NCBI RefSeq assembly: GCF_030936135.1
Contig: NW_026776913.1
Coordinates: 1,798,001 to 1,862,000 of the forward strand
DNA length: 64,000 nucleotides
Direction: 5' to 3'
Source: Gavia stellata
Lineage: Eukaryota > Chordata > Aves > Gaviiformes > Gaviidae
Position 1 is the stretch's first letter, and each line of letters starts with the position of its first letter. Under the pieces are notes generated by a model. It was not told the origin of the DNA and did no database searches. It worked only from the letters and a program-made list of their open reading frames with translations. Below are positions 30,831 to 41,933 of the stretch, one piece after another. Position numbers and translations under genes: made by a program.

Positions 30831-33800
30831 AGAGTCCACACATGAGTGCCACGCATCGATGCCACCATTACAGAGAAGGAGACAAGGCATTTGACCAGGT
30901 TGTTGAACCCTGGAATCGGTATGCCATGCCTCCTGAGGTTCCCTCAAGCACCTAAGCTTTTTTCCAGAGAAGTGTGAGTCCTCTTTAGGTGTCCTGCCTG
31001 TCTCCCGCCCCATGCTGTGCCTTAGGCTGTGAAGAGAATCAAAACCAACTTTATGACTCAGTTAGCTTCATTTTACATGCTGAAATACAGGGCAGATGAA
31101 GGGAGCTCTGAGCTTCCAGGCTCTCAGTCGCCCAGTTAGGGCTTCAGAGAATGGAAATGCAGGTAATCCTCTTGTGCCAGTGTACACCACATCAAAATTC
31201 TGCCTTCCTTTGTACCTTTTCGCTAACCTGGGATCTGCCCTTTGGCTGCCTTTGGTTAAAAAAGAAACTATATTTCTCTTCCACCTCCCCCTCCTCAAAA
31301 AAGCAGAGAAAAAACATATGGAGCATGGATTACTTAAGGGCAATACTGTATCTTTAAATGATAAGAGAGAGCAAAGATAGTACAACAAATGGCAAAACAT
31401 CCTTGAGAGCTTCCTTATTTTTACTTGTCTCCAAAGCTCAGCCTGCTTAGATCTTGAAAGGACTACCTCAAACCTCTGCAACCTAAATCCCTCCAACCTT
31501 CTCTTAGCCAAGGTCTTTTAGCCCAGGACGCTTCTGCCCATCACTTCAGCGCACTGTCCAATCTCTCTTTTTCAGCTGGGTGACGTCAAGGTACTCCATT
31601 ACAACACCTTCCCTACAAATGTCTTCTCTCCATGCTGATCCCACTTGGATCATGCCATGTTATGTACGGCTCCATCCTCCTCTTGCAGAGCTCCATTGGA
31701 TGGGCAGTTTTCCATTTCTTTCATGCCCATTCACCTTCACAACATTTTCTCTTGCATGCATACCACATATTGTCTGAAGCAGCACATTTACCCCCCACAG
31801 CTTCATTCATTTCCAGATGCAGGCTGAGATATTTCTCCTCTTGGAGCAGACATTGTGCAAAACTGCTCCATATATGGAAACCCACTTCAATGCTGCATAT
31901 TCATTTGGGCTAAAAAAAAGATAATGAAAATATCCCGAGCTAGTTTCTCAAAGACACATTTTCAAAGTGGCAAAGCAGATTCAATACAGAAATGCTGAGA
32001 GCCAAGTTACAAAGAGAGAGGGAAAAATAGGTGAAGACTCACAAATTTGTCCAGACTCACAAATTCTCTGTCAGTCAAGAGCAAGTCCCACAGCTGGGGG
32101 GAGGTTTTCATTACTTGATTCTCTGGGAAGTTTTGTTTCTTGGGCCTCTTGGCTCGAGCCTGTGGCATTGACATTTCCAGGAAGAGGAAAAGTTCTGGTT
32201 CAGGTATCAAACTTTTGCCCATCCTGCCTGGAGATCCAGGACAGTTGTGTCACACAACACCCAGTGTCATAGTGAAGACGGAGGCAGTGTGAATTGTAGC
32301 AGTTTGGACTCCAATGGAAACTCAACGCCTGAGCTGTCAGGACCACATTCCTGCAGTTCGACAGAAGTTCCCTGACACGGCTGTGAGTTCCGACCTAGTT
32401 GGCAGAGTTTTTCACAGCCCTCACTGAAAAGGGCAGGGTGTCAAGGAGAGGAGAACTCATTTCCGTTTCCCAAATCCCAGGGCAGTGCCCAAACCATCCT
32501 TCCCTTGCCCTCTGGCATCCCATTGCTTGAGATGCTAATCTGCTGGGGCTTCTCTCAGAAAACCTTCAATAATCCATCAGATGCTTGTGTGATTTCCCTA
32601 AGAGTATCAGTATCAAAAAAGAAGAAACAAAACAAAACCAAACCCGCAACATTAATCTGCCTTAATATAATTATCTGCAGCATAGCAGTTTGCATCTCTG
32701 ATGACCACTCTGGGCAATGCCAGTTAAATCAGTATTTGCAGTGCTGGCCATTATTCCTCATCCTCAAGGACAAATCTAAAGCAGTTCAGAGGAAAGGTGC
32801 CCTTGAAAAGTCATCGTTTGTGTCCCCCAGGAGGCACGAGTGCTGCTGATTCCCCACTCCAGAGTGGGGTAGAGGCTGGATGCCCTTCTCAGGACAGACT
32901 CCTTGCCAGGAAGCCACAGGCATGGGGGGAGCTCACCTGGTTCTTACTGGCACTTCACTCACGTCCCTTTTGGTGTATATCCTCCTTCTCTGTGTCTAAT
33001 CTCCCCACACACAGGAATGACAGAAGAACAAACATTTCATAAAAACTTGTCACAAAGTCCTTGTTAGAGACAAGAAGTCCCCCCATGAAATCTGGAGGGA
33101 GCCCGGAAGATTGCCTTAAGCAGCAAGAAGAGCCAAGAAGCTCAAGGCCTCTTCTGAAGTGCAGCAAATTCTTGCAGCCAAGACCTGAGCCTGGAAGTGG
33201 GAAGGAATTTCTGTCTGTGGGTGGAGGAGGAACAAGTGTGTTGTGGGAGTATGTCAGGGGGGAAGGCCCTTGCGCAAATCAGAGATGATGGAGACATTCC
33301 CACCTTGTGCGCTTGCCTCAGCCTAGGAAATGGGGAGAGCCTGCTGCTGGGGGTGTCTGTGCTCAGTCATGCCCCATGAGCTGACCTTGCTCTCTTTTGC
33401 AAGAAAGAAGAAAACAGGAGGACTCGGTTTGCAGTATCTAAGTCAGACAGTGGGAAACAAATAAGTAATTACATTGTTGGAGGGGAGTTGGAATACGAGA
33501 AGGAAAGAAGGGGGAAGTAATGATTTCTGTGTTAAAAGATGGGGAAACTGAGACCCAACTTGTGCATCTTTCCTCTGCGCAAGGATCTACTTTTTTTTTT
33601 TTAGAGGGGCTGACCCTATCAGAGTAGCTTTCACAGTTGTCCTCTGCTAGGAAGCCCAGAGAACAAGAGGGATGGGATTCACCTAGTTGGATTTAGACAT
33701 GTCCAGTGGAAGGGCTTGATCCAGCTGCCCACTTCTCCCTGCCAATACGGAGATGCCAGGAGGAATCCCAGACATGCAGGAATGCCACGCCTCAGCCTGG

Positions 33801-34120
33801 CTGGGTGACAGAAGAGAAAACAGCATGCTTAGAGTCAGTTTCCTCCCACTCCTGGGCAGGTGTGGCATTTCAACAGCTCCCACTTGCAGGATCACAACTG
33901 GCTTTACTTTAAAGAAGGAAGAAAGCCAGGCAAGTTTTTTACACTCTTCAAGACCAGACCTATATTTCTTTATGACACAAATTCCCTTCTCCCGCTTCTC
34001 ATTCCACAACCAGTCCCAAGATTCTGCACTTCTAAAGATATACCTGGTACACAAAAGAGGCACTTACGAGTGGTCCCCACCTGATCAAATGAGATCCACC
34101 ACCTGTTTATTCCTGGTGGA
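30831..34120. other. Intergenic, nothing recognised
   Basis: About 3.3 kb of mostly unique, moderately A/T-rich sequence. It contains an A-rich stretch at 32615-32644 and a T12 run at 33591-33602. No frame carries a recognisable domain, and no duplicate of it is seen in the window. This is the longest stretch of single-copy character. Confidence 0.5.
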
Positions 34121-35089
34121 TCACAACATGTATGAGCTCTCGATGCAGGCCACAGTTTTTCTGAGTGCATTTCCAAGAGACCCCTTGACCTCCCTGTTCC
34201 GCAGGCTGTAGAGGAGTGGATTGACCAGGGCCGTGAGGATGGTGTAGAAAAAGGAGAGGACTTTATGGAGCTGCCTCAGGGAGGCTGTCCTGGGTGTCAT
34301 ATAGACAAGGATGAGGGTGCCATAGAAAACAGTCACCACGATGAGGTGAGAGGAGCAGGTGGAGAAGGCCTTCTGCCTCCCCATGGTGGTTGGGATCCTC
34401 AGGACTGCAGCTCTGGTGCAGATGTAGGATACCAGTGTGAGCCCAAATGGGAAGACTACATCCAGAAAGCAGACTCTGAAAGTAACCAGCCTAAGCACCG
34501 TGGTGTCACTGCAGGCAAGCTCTAGCAATGGGGCAAAACCACAGAAGAAGTGATCAGTGGCATTGGGAGCACAGAACTGTAACCTGGAAAAGAGCCCGGT
34601 GACTATGGTAGACATGAGCAATGCTGCTAGCCAAGACCCAGCCGCCAGCTGGAGACAGAGCTTCCAGTTCATGAGGCTTGCCTAGAGCAGGGCTTGACAG
34701 ATGGCCAAGTAGCGATCCTAGGACATGGTGGCCAGCAGATAGCACTCGGTACCTGCAAAACAGCCAAAGAAAAAGAACTGTGCCATGCAACCTTGAGCAG
34801 AAACGGTTCTGTCCCTGGCTAGGAAGCTGGCCAGCAGCCTGGGCAGGATAGTGGAGGTGTAGCAGATTTCCACACTGGAGAAATTCCCCAGGAAGACGGA
34901 CATGGGACTTTGAAGATGCCCATCTGGCAGCACCAGCACAACAATGAGGATGTTAACAAACACTGTCACCATGTAGATCCCGAGGGAGAGGAGAAAGAGG
35001 GGCACCTGAAGCTTGGGGACATTACTCAGTCCCAGCAGGAGGAGGAACTCCACTGGTCATGTCCGCTTGTCCCATTCCTCTTTCTCCAT
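34121..35089 (-). pseudogene. Class II olfactory receptor pseudogene (OR10/OR11-like), three in-frame stops
   Basis: Minus strand, 323 codons in one frame from ATG (35087-35089, MEKEEWDKRT) to a normal stop. Features: FVNILIVVLV in TM1, SPMSVFLGNFSSVEICYTS, C-M-A-Q at TM3, 'LATMS-stop-DRYLAIC', CAPNATDHFFC in EC2, SYICTRAAVLRIP, KAFSTCSSHLIVV, VNPLLYSLRNREV. Stops replace codon 11 (tga), the Tyr of the SYDRY motif (tag), and the Tyr of the following LLY (tag). No frameshift, so decay is mainly by point change. It is clearly not gamma-c: EICYTSTILPRLL and KAFSTCSSHL point to the group that includes OR6/10/11. Orientation is opposite to the gamma-c genes. Confidence 0.9.
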
Positions 35090-37150
35090 GAAGTGCTGTA
35101 GGACCTTCTTTTCCCCACCTGGCAGGAAGGAAACCTGAGGAAGGGCATGCGCTTCTGTGTTTGTTGTACAAAGGAATCGGGAAGGAGTCACTGCCAGAGA
35201 CAACACGGCGGTTTTCCCTCCTCTGACTGAATTCACACTTGGCTTAGGGGCTCCATTCCTCGTGAAAGGGCAGGAACAGGTTATCTGAGAGGGCCAAACT
35301 GCTCTTCTTGGAAGAACCTCCTCTCATTAGAGAGATGAGTTGCCGCACTGAGGTACCTATTTCTGTGGAATGAGAGAGAATGTCCATTTGCTCACATTAC
35401 ATTATGATGCAGGAAGTTATTCCCAGTAGTACCCGGCATAGGCGTTAGCCAAGTCCCGCTTTCAAGCAAGAGAAAGAGGTGCCCGACAGAAAAACTCCAT
35501 CATGCAAAAAAGCCTTTAGGGCAACGCATTGTGCCATAGACTGATCTTCACCCTGAGGAAGGACTTTCTCAAACTTTTTACCTTTACAGCGAGTTGGAGA
35601 TGGCCGAGGCAGTCACCTAGACAGTCCAGAGAGCTCCTGGAATGGAGGAGCCCAGTGATCCACCCCACGTACACTGGGGTGCCTTGGTCCTGAAGGTGCT
35701 TCCATGGGGAGGGTGCCTCAGATTCACTGCTCGCTCTAAATCACATCCCATGTAGATGGCTGAGAGACAACTGTGAGAGAGCTGAGGGATTGAGATGGAT
35801 CCCTAAGATACGAGCAAGATGGAGAAAGAGACAGCGAGAGATTAAGAGAGTTGAGAACATAAGGGGCATGTCTTGGCAGCCTGGCCCCATACACTCTGCC
35901 CCAACCTCTGCCTGTCCACTGAGGTGTGTGAGTGCCCATTAGCTTATGCCCCACAGCTCTGACTGCACTGACCACCACGCTGCCTGTATCTGGGTTCAGC
36001 AGTGTCAAGGACACAGAGAGGGTATCTAAGGGAAGAGGAGCTGGAATGAGAAGACAGGCAGGACAGGACTGTACCAAGACACATGGTCTCGCTTCATAGC
36101 TGCCACTGTGCAAAGAGCCACTGGCACTAAATGGCAACACTGTGACAGGGATTAGAGAAGAGGAGAGGTTTCCCTTTAATTTTGGAGAGACTTTAAGGTA
36201 CAGTTGTAACCCTCATGTCTTCAAAGGATGGCTCTGCTGAGCAAGAGTCCCTCCCTTGTGCAAATGACCTATGGGAAAACTAAGCTGCCAAGTCTATGCT
36301 AAGTACAGTTCTCCTGAAGACCACTGTAGGAGGAGATGATATCACCCTCTAGAGTGCTGATCCTTCCCCACTATCAAAGGAGGCCAGAGAATGAACTCAT
36401 CATTTTAGACATTAAAGTTATAAAAGTCTATGTCTGAACAAGCTAATTCCTCTGAATGTGCTGGATTAGCTGAAGTATTGGCTCTGGGAGCATTGTGTCA
36501 AGGACTGGACATTTATTTCACCAAATGTGTTGTGGAGGCAGGTGCACTGTTACTCAAACCTACATTCCTGACCAATGTTCTAGATTGTGGACCAAATTAG
36601 AAGAGAGGTCATTCTCAACAGTTAAACTGGACTGAATTTCTGGCATATTTTTCTTCTGACCAGGAGGTTAACAAAGATGTAAGTGTTACTTTGCAGAGAA
36701 ATAAAGCCGTCATTCTTCTCTTATTGTGTTCCACCTATGTCCTGTCATTTCCTAAAGACGAAGAGGTTCAGCAAAGATCTGCCACCAAAATAATTGGTAA
36801 ACCATATTTAGGAGGAAGACGAAGTTGCATGAGAACTGGAGGAGGGTGAAGCTTGTTGAGAATTGGGTGTGCCATGGAGGGATGAAGTCCTCTGCTTGTT
36901 ACTTTCTGTCTTGGTTTGCACGCTTAGAAAATGCCACTGTGGTGTTCACCAGGGTTTGTAAAATGCTTGTAGGTCATTTGAAAGGCATTGCTATGTAGGG
37001 TCGTCTTATGAGGATGTGTTGCAGAAGAGAGTCTGGTGTGATATTCGATTAAGGAGATCTTACACTGCTAAGAAAGAGAGGTCTCATTTCTGCAGATGCA
37101 TCATAACCATGTGTTTGCCCTCCCCACCCCTCTCCCCTTTCAAAATCCAC
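35090..37150. other. Intergenic, nothing recognised
   Basis: About 2 kb between the two older OR pseudogenes. No CR1 tail and no domain-bearing frame. A minus-strand open frame of 134 codons (35736-36140) is Ser/Leu-rich with no recognised motif and is not called. Confidence 0.5.
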
Positions 37151-37674
37151 TTACGACACCTCTTCTGAGGTGGAAAAGTGGTTTCTGAAGATTATCCCAC
37201 TTCTCTTGAAACCTGCCTTGAGAGCATCTTTCATCAGCTGGTTCCTGAGGCTGAAAATAAAGGGACTCAGCAAAGGAGTTGGCAGTGTGTTGAGAAGGGC
37301 CACTGCCTTGTTTCAGGAAATGTGGTGACTTGAAGGCTGGACATACATGAAGACGCAGCCCAGAAGGGAGTAGAAGTAGCACTGAGATAAGCAGCCTGGG
37401 CAGGACATGGCTTTGCTGGCCATGCACAAGTTTCCTACGTCTTTGGGTATGATGGATATGGTGATGAAAACCTCCAAACAGGAGAGGTTACAGAGGGAAA
37501 AGTCTGTGGGACTGTGGAGGTCTCTTTCAGCAAGAACAAGGGAATGATCGGCAGGTTTGCCCCTAAGATCACCAGGTACGAAGCCAGGAGAGCGATTGCC
37601 ATGAGGCGCTCCGGATGGTGGAGGGAGGGGAAGCCCAAGAGAAGGAACTCTGTGACAGTCGTATGGTTCAACAT
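37151..37674 (-). pseudogene. Class II olfactory receptor pseudogene (OR6-like), large internal deletion
   Basis: Minus strand from MLNHTTVTEFLLLGF (ATG at 37672-37674) through a TM1 equivalent (LLASYLVILGANLPII). A frameshift follows near 37540, then LHSPTDFSLCNLSCLEVF, 'ISIIPKDVGNLCMASKAMSCPGCLSQCYFY' spread over TM2-TM3, and an abrupt join to TM7: PLLSPFIFSLRNQLMKDALK, stop at 37151-37153. About 400 bp (TM3 end to TM6, including the DRY and KAFSTC regions) are missing. The full gene would be about 930 bp; 524 bp remain. Family assignment rests on EVFITISIIPK and the ending, and is moderate. Confidence 0.85.
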
Positions 37675-37724
37675 TTCTGCATCCGAGCTGCAGTGGTGGG
37701 GGGCGTGGGGAGAATAACCCCATA

Positions 37725-38290
37725 CATCAGGACAGGCTGGGACGTGAGCAGCTGAGGAGAAGGGCCTGGGGACTACGAGGGATGCCCTACAACCAGTAGC
37801 GTACGGTCCCTATGAACAAGGGCAGCTGCACGTGGGGCTGTGTTAGGAGGACTGTGGGCCACCCAGACAACTTGAGTGATCATCCCCCTTGACTCAGCAC
37901 TGGTGTGGCTCCACACACATGGGTGTGTCCCAGTGGGTGGCTCCCCAATTTGGAGAAGTCAGGAGGAACTAGAGAGTGTCGAGTGCAGGTCTGCCAAGAT
38001 GGGGTACGGGACCGGGTGCACATGACCTGTATGGGGCGGCTGAGGGACCTGGGCAGCTTTGGCCCAGTGGCAGAGAGACTCAGAGCAGTATAGGATTAGC
38101 CTGAGACTGCTGGAAAGGTGGTTTCAGAGATGATGGAGCTTTTCTTCATGGTGGGAAACGGCATGAGGAAGAACTTAAAGCACAAAGTGCAGCTGGAGAG
38201 GTCCAGACTGGACACGAGGAAAGAGAAATGTCACTCGAAGGGCAGTGCTGTGGTATAAGAAGTCACCCAGAGGGAGACTGGAACAACCCA
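37725..38290 (+). repeat. Diverged CR1 variant
   Basis: 'ataaccccatacatcaggacaggctggg', 'gatcatcccccttgactcagcactggtgtggct', 'tccccaatttggagaagtcaggaggaact' and 'ggcggctgagggacctgggc' follow CR1 ORF2 at low identity. The 3' variant 'aaatgtcactcgaagggcagtgctgtggt' follows. This is the longest of the copies (others 7085-7600, 51688-52210, 59000-59250). It leads into an R block. Confidence 0.6.
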
Positions 38291-39010
38291 AGGCTTTGTG
38301 TTGCAAGGGACAACGAGGAAGGATGGAGAGATATCAGTAAAGGAAGTTGCTCAGGTGAGAGCCAGGTGGGGTAGCAGGGTGGATGTCTACAGCCTGCAGA
38401 GAAAGAGGTGCAGGTGTGGGAGACCGTAGGACAGCCAATGGTGGAGATGAGAGAGGGATGGAGAAAGTCAGAAAAGCCCCCAAGAGAGATCAGCTCTTTC
38501 CCTCCTCGGCTGTGGCTGTTGTCTCTGCCACTGACACCCATGAGGAAGCACCTTGTCCTTACAGCACTCGGGGCTCATTGCCTCCCCTTCCCCACCTGGG
38601 AGCCTGGGAGGTATCGTACCGTAGTCCTGCCCTGGGCATTGCCCATCCCCACATCACACCGCCCCAGGAAGAGCCCTGAGCAATGTGTGAGGGACCGGAT
38701 CTCCTTCCCAGGGGCTGGGGGTCAGAGCTTGGCCCTTTGCCTTTAGGTAACACATCCAGGGTTCCTCAGAATCTCTTCCTTCACATTGCCTTTGCCTACC
38801 TGTCATCACTGCCTGGAGTTTTCTGCTCTAAGCAGCCCCTGGGGAGGCTTTGTCAGCAATGTCCCTCCGTGGGACCCATTAACACTCCAAGAAACAGTGG
38901 AGATTGCATCAGACACTGACTTCTTGAGAGGTTTCTTCAACTCCCTCTCACTGTCTGAGGTTCATGGACTCTGCACCAAACCCACCCGAGGGGTCATTAA
39001 AACCCCTTGA
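38291..39010 (+). repeat. R block directly upstream of an OR promoter block
   Basis: Matches 43390-43920 and 59380-59915: 'tcctc-gctgtggctgttgtctctgcc', 'gaagagccctgagcaatgtgtgaggga', 'ctggggaggctttgtcag', 'cttcttgagaggtttcttca', 'gaggggtcattaaaa'. Here it ends at about 39010 and joins the truncated OR promoter block at 39019 with almost no gap, which gives the order CR1 variant, R, promoter. Confidence 0.6.
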
Positions 39011-39018
39011 GATGGTCC

Positions 39019-39254
39019 TCTGCTGCTGAGCTGTGCCGGGCTCCTGGGACAGAGGGAGCTCATGGCAAGCGGGCAGCACTGCGGAGAGACAGCTCTGCCC
39101 AGGAGCAGCTCCTCTGCAGAGCGCAGCAGGGCTGAGGGCACTGCCTGCAGGCACCGAGGGGAGAGGAGTGAAGCAGCGAAGGGTTTAAAGGCAGTCTGGA
39201 GGGGGAGGATGCTGAGAGCGCATAGTAGGAGTAATCTTCAGGGATCTTGACAGG
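39019..39254 (+). promoter_or_regulatory. Truncated OR promoter/5' exon block of the OR at 40760
   Basis: Homologous to the right half of 8803-9243, from 'cctctgctgctgagctg' on. The left half, with the paired CCCNNGGG sites, is replaced by R-block sequence. It keeps a TTTAAAGG box (39184-39191) and a donor 'cagGGTAAGTCTCTGG' with GT at 39255. The predicted intron is 39255-40736, ending 'ctccttgcacAG'. The exon is more diverged than in the other copies. Confidence 0.42.
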
Positions 39255-40759
39255 GTAAGTCTCTGGGTGCAGGGCAATGCAGCTGCAGTTTATGGAGGGC
39301 TCTCATAAAGCTGGCATAGTTCCCAGGAATGTCACTCCTGTATAGAGGAGGAGGAGGTGCCCCAGAGCAGGGCTTCCCTGCTGCACCATCAGAGGGACAG
39401 GGCATGAGGGCTGCCTTCTGCCAGGGACGGCTGCAGGGTGTGAAGGTGGGTGTGCAGCCAGGGGTGCCCAGGGCTGTCCTTCCGAGCAGGGTCCCTGCAC
39501 CCCCGGGGCTGGGTGCTGGGGCAGGGACTCTGCCGCCTGCCAGGGTCAGCACTCAGCCTGCCCGGGGAGCTCCCCACGGCGCTGTGGGGAGAAGCTGGGG
39601 GTGGAAGGAGAGACCAGTGCAATGGCAGGGTGCTTCTGCTGTTGTGAGGGTGCTGTGTGGGTCAGGGATGCTCACAGCTCCACATCACTCTCAGGATATT
39701 TGCAGAGGTTTTTTCTGAAGAGGGACGTAAAGGCAGCGTTTACCTGAAAGGGCAGGAGTCTGTGCTTTGACATTTCTCCTATTGGTTGTTGGGTGGGTAG
39801 TGGGTGATGAAATTTATTTCTCCCTTCTGGAGAAGTCACAAACAACCCAGTTCTTGTAAGTGTTTCTCTGAGCAGCTCTTTTCTCCACTGCACACACAGA
39901 GATGCCCCTGGGCAGTGCTTTGATGCAGGAGGTGTCTGCAGGGCAGAGCTGGGCACACAGCGGGTGGGATGGGCTCTGTGAGCACTGCCAGGGCGGAGAA
40001 AAGGGGAGAGAGACTCAGCTCCCAGAAGGGAGAGCTCCAGGCAGGGAGAGCTCCTGGCACCAGAGACATGGTCATTAAGAGACAGGGAGCTGCTACACAA
40101 AGTGCCGTATGATGAAGAATTTGAGCACCTCCCTGCCATCCCCTGCAGTTCAGAGAACTTCCCCAGAGCAAGTCCCTGGTCTCCTCTGCCACCCAGCACA
40201 GCCTCATCCCCAGGGCCACAGGGTCCAGGGCATGAAACACCTCCTCGGCAGCTGGACCTCCAGTGTAGGAGCAGTGCATGTGTTCTACAGTCAATACACA
40301 AGAAATATGCTAAAAAGGAGTGCCTGCAGTGTCGCTGTCTGTGAGGTAGAGAGCACGGCTGGGTAAGGGGAAGGCTTCACTGCATGCCCATCTGCCTTTC
40401 TCTCCTTACTTCAGTTTTTCAGACCACAGACATATTCTGTATTTCTACACCTGCCTGTGGTGCTCTCGCTCTCAGGACTTGGTCTGAGGGATGTGGGTCA
40501 GCTTCTGTTCTGACTCCATCTCCGGGGACGCTGCCCCATATGTGTCTTCATGGCAGCTAGGTGCCTCAGCTGTGTTTTGAACTGTGAGGCACCATGTCAT
40601 TCAGTTGGTGGGGTTGGGGAATGAGCTGACTCAGTCCTCATTCAGCTGAGGGAGGGGGATTTCTATGGGAAATGGCATAGGTTTTTCATCAGAGAAGTCC
40701 TTCTCAACTTGTCACTGCCTTTTTCTCCTTGCACAGGTCCCCATGCCTGGAGGAAGAAA

Positions 40760-41692
40760 ATGTCCAACAGCAGCTCTATCACCCAGTTCCTCCTCCTGGC
40801 ATTCGCAGACACGTGGGAGCTGCAGCTCTTGCACTTCTGCCTCTTCCTGGGCATCTACCTGGCTGCCCTCCTGGGCAATGGCCTCATCATCACCGCCATA
40901 GTCTGCGACCACCACCTCCACAGCCCCATGTACTTCTTCCTCCTCAACCTCTCCCTCCTCGACCTGGGCTCCATCTCCACCACTGTCCCCAAAGCCATGG
41001 CCAATTCCCTCTGGGACACCAGGGCCATTTCCTATGCAGCATGTGCTGCCCAAGTGTTTTTGTTTCTCTTCTTCATGTCAGCAGAGTTTTATCTTCTCAC
41101 CATCATGGCGTATGACCGCTATGTTGCCATCTGCCAACCCCTGCACTACGGGACCCTCCTGGGCAGCAGAGCTTGTGTCCACATGGCAGCAGCTGCCTGG
41201 GGCAGTGGGTTGCTCAATGCTGTGCTGCAAACAGCCAATACATTTTCACTACCAATCTGCCAAGGCACTGTTCTAAAGCAGTTTTTCTGTGAAGTTCCCC
41301 AGATCCTCAAACTCTCGTGCTCAGACTCCTACCTCAGGGAAGTTGGGCTTATTGTGGTTAGCGCTTGTTTTGCTTTTGGGTGTTTTGTTTTTATTGTGCT
41401 GTCCTATGTGCAGATCTTGAGGGCCGTGCTGAGGATCCCCTCTGAGCAGGGACGGCACAAAGCCTTTTCCACGTGCCTCCCTCACCTAGCTGTGGTCTCC
41501 CTGTTCCTCAGCACCATCATGTTTTCCTACCTGAAGCCCCCCTCCATCTCCTCCCCATCCCTGGACCTGGTGATGGCAGTTCTCTACTCGGTGGTGCCTC
41601 CAGCAGTGAACCCCCTCATCTACAGCATGAGGAACCAGGAGCTCAAGGATGCCATCAAGAAATGGTTTTCATGGACATTTTTCAACAGCTGA
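40760..41692 (+). CDS. Olfactory receptor, OR14-like (gamma-c), intact
   Basis: Odorant receptor of 310 aa. Start at MSNSSS by paralogue consistency; acceptor AG at 40735-40736, 23 bp upstream. Features: N3-S-S glycosylation site, LLGNGLIITA, PMYFFLLNLS, C95, MAYDRYVAIC, SYVQIL, KAFSTCLPHL, PAVNPLIYSMRNQ, and a short tail ending WTFFNS. It differs from the other intact genes most in TM3-TM5 and EC2 (for example CQGTVLKQFFCEV in place of CxxNALDQFFCEI), the parts that line the odorant pocket; the first 60 codons and the IC3/TM6 stretch are almost the same. Its promoter block is truncated and its upstream flank differs from the other three. Confidence 0.96.
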   Translation: MSNSSSITQFLLLAFADTWELQLLHFCLFLGIYLAALLGNGLIITAIVCDHHLHSPMYFFLLNLSLLDLGSISTTVPKAMANSLWDTRAISYAACAAQVFLFLFFMSAEFYLLTIMAYDRYVAICQPLHYGTLLGSRACVHMAAAAWGSGLLNAVLQTANTFSLPICQGTVLKQFFCEVPQILKLSCSDSYLREVGLIVVSACFAFGCFVFIVLSYVQILRAVLRIPSEQGRHKAFSTCLPHLAVVSLFLSTIMFSYLKPPSISSPSLDLVMAVLYSVVPPAVNPLIYSMRNQELKDAIKKWFSWTFFNS

Positions 41693-41927
41693 GACCTGCT
41701 GTCTCTCTTCACACATGATTCCCAGTGCATCCCGTAGCCTGTTAGAGCCTTGTTTATTCACTCTGTTGCTGGTTTTGTTGCTGTTATTTCTCCCTATCAT
41801 TTTCCTGCATGACTGTTTGGATTTGTCCCACTACACCTGAGGCAGGAACGTGCTCTCTCTCACCTGGACACCTTAGAAAAGTTTCTGTAACATTGTCTCA
41901 TGACTGACTCCCTCACACTATGTCTGT

Positions 41928-41933
41928 AATAAA
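41928..41933 (+). terminator. Polyadenylation signal AATAAA for the OR at 40760
   Basis: AATAAA lies 236 bp after the stop codon, in a 3' flank related to that of the OR at 10734 ('ggctcttcttcc-aagctg-tg'). Confidence 0.5.
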
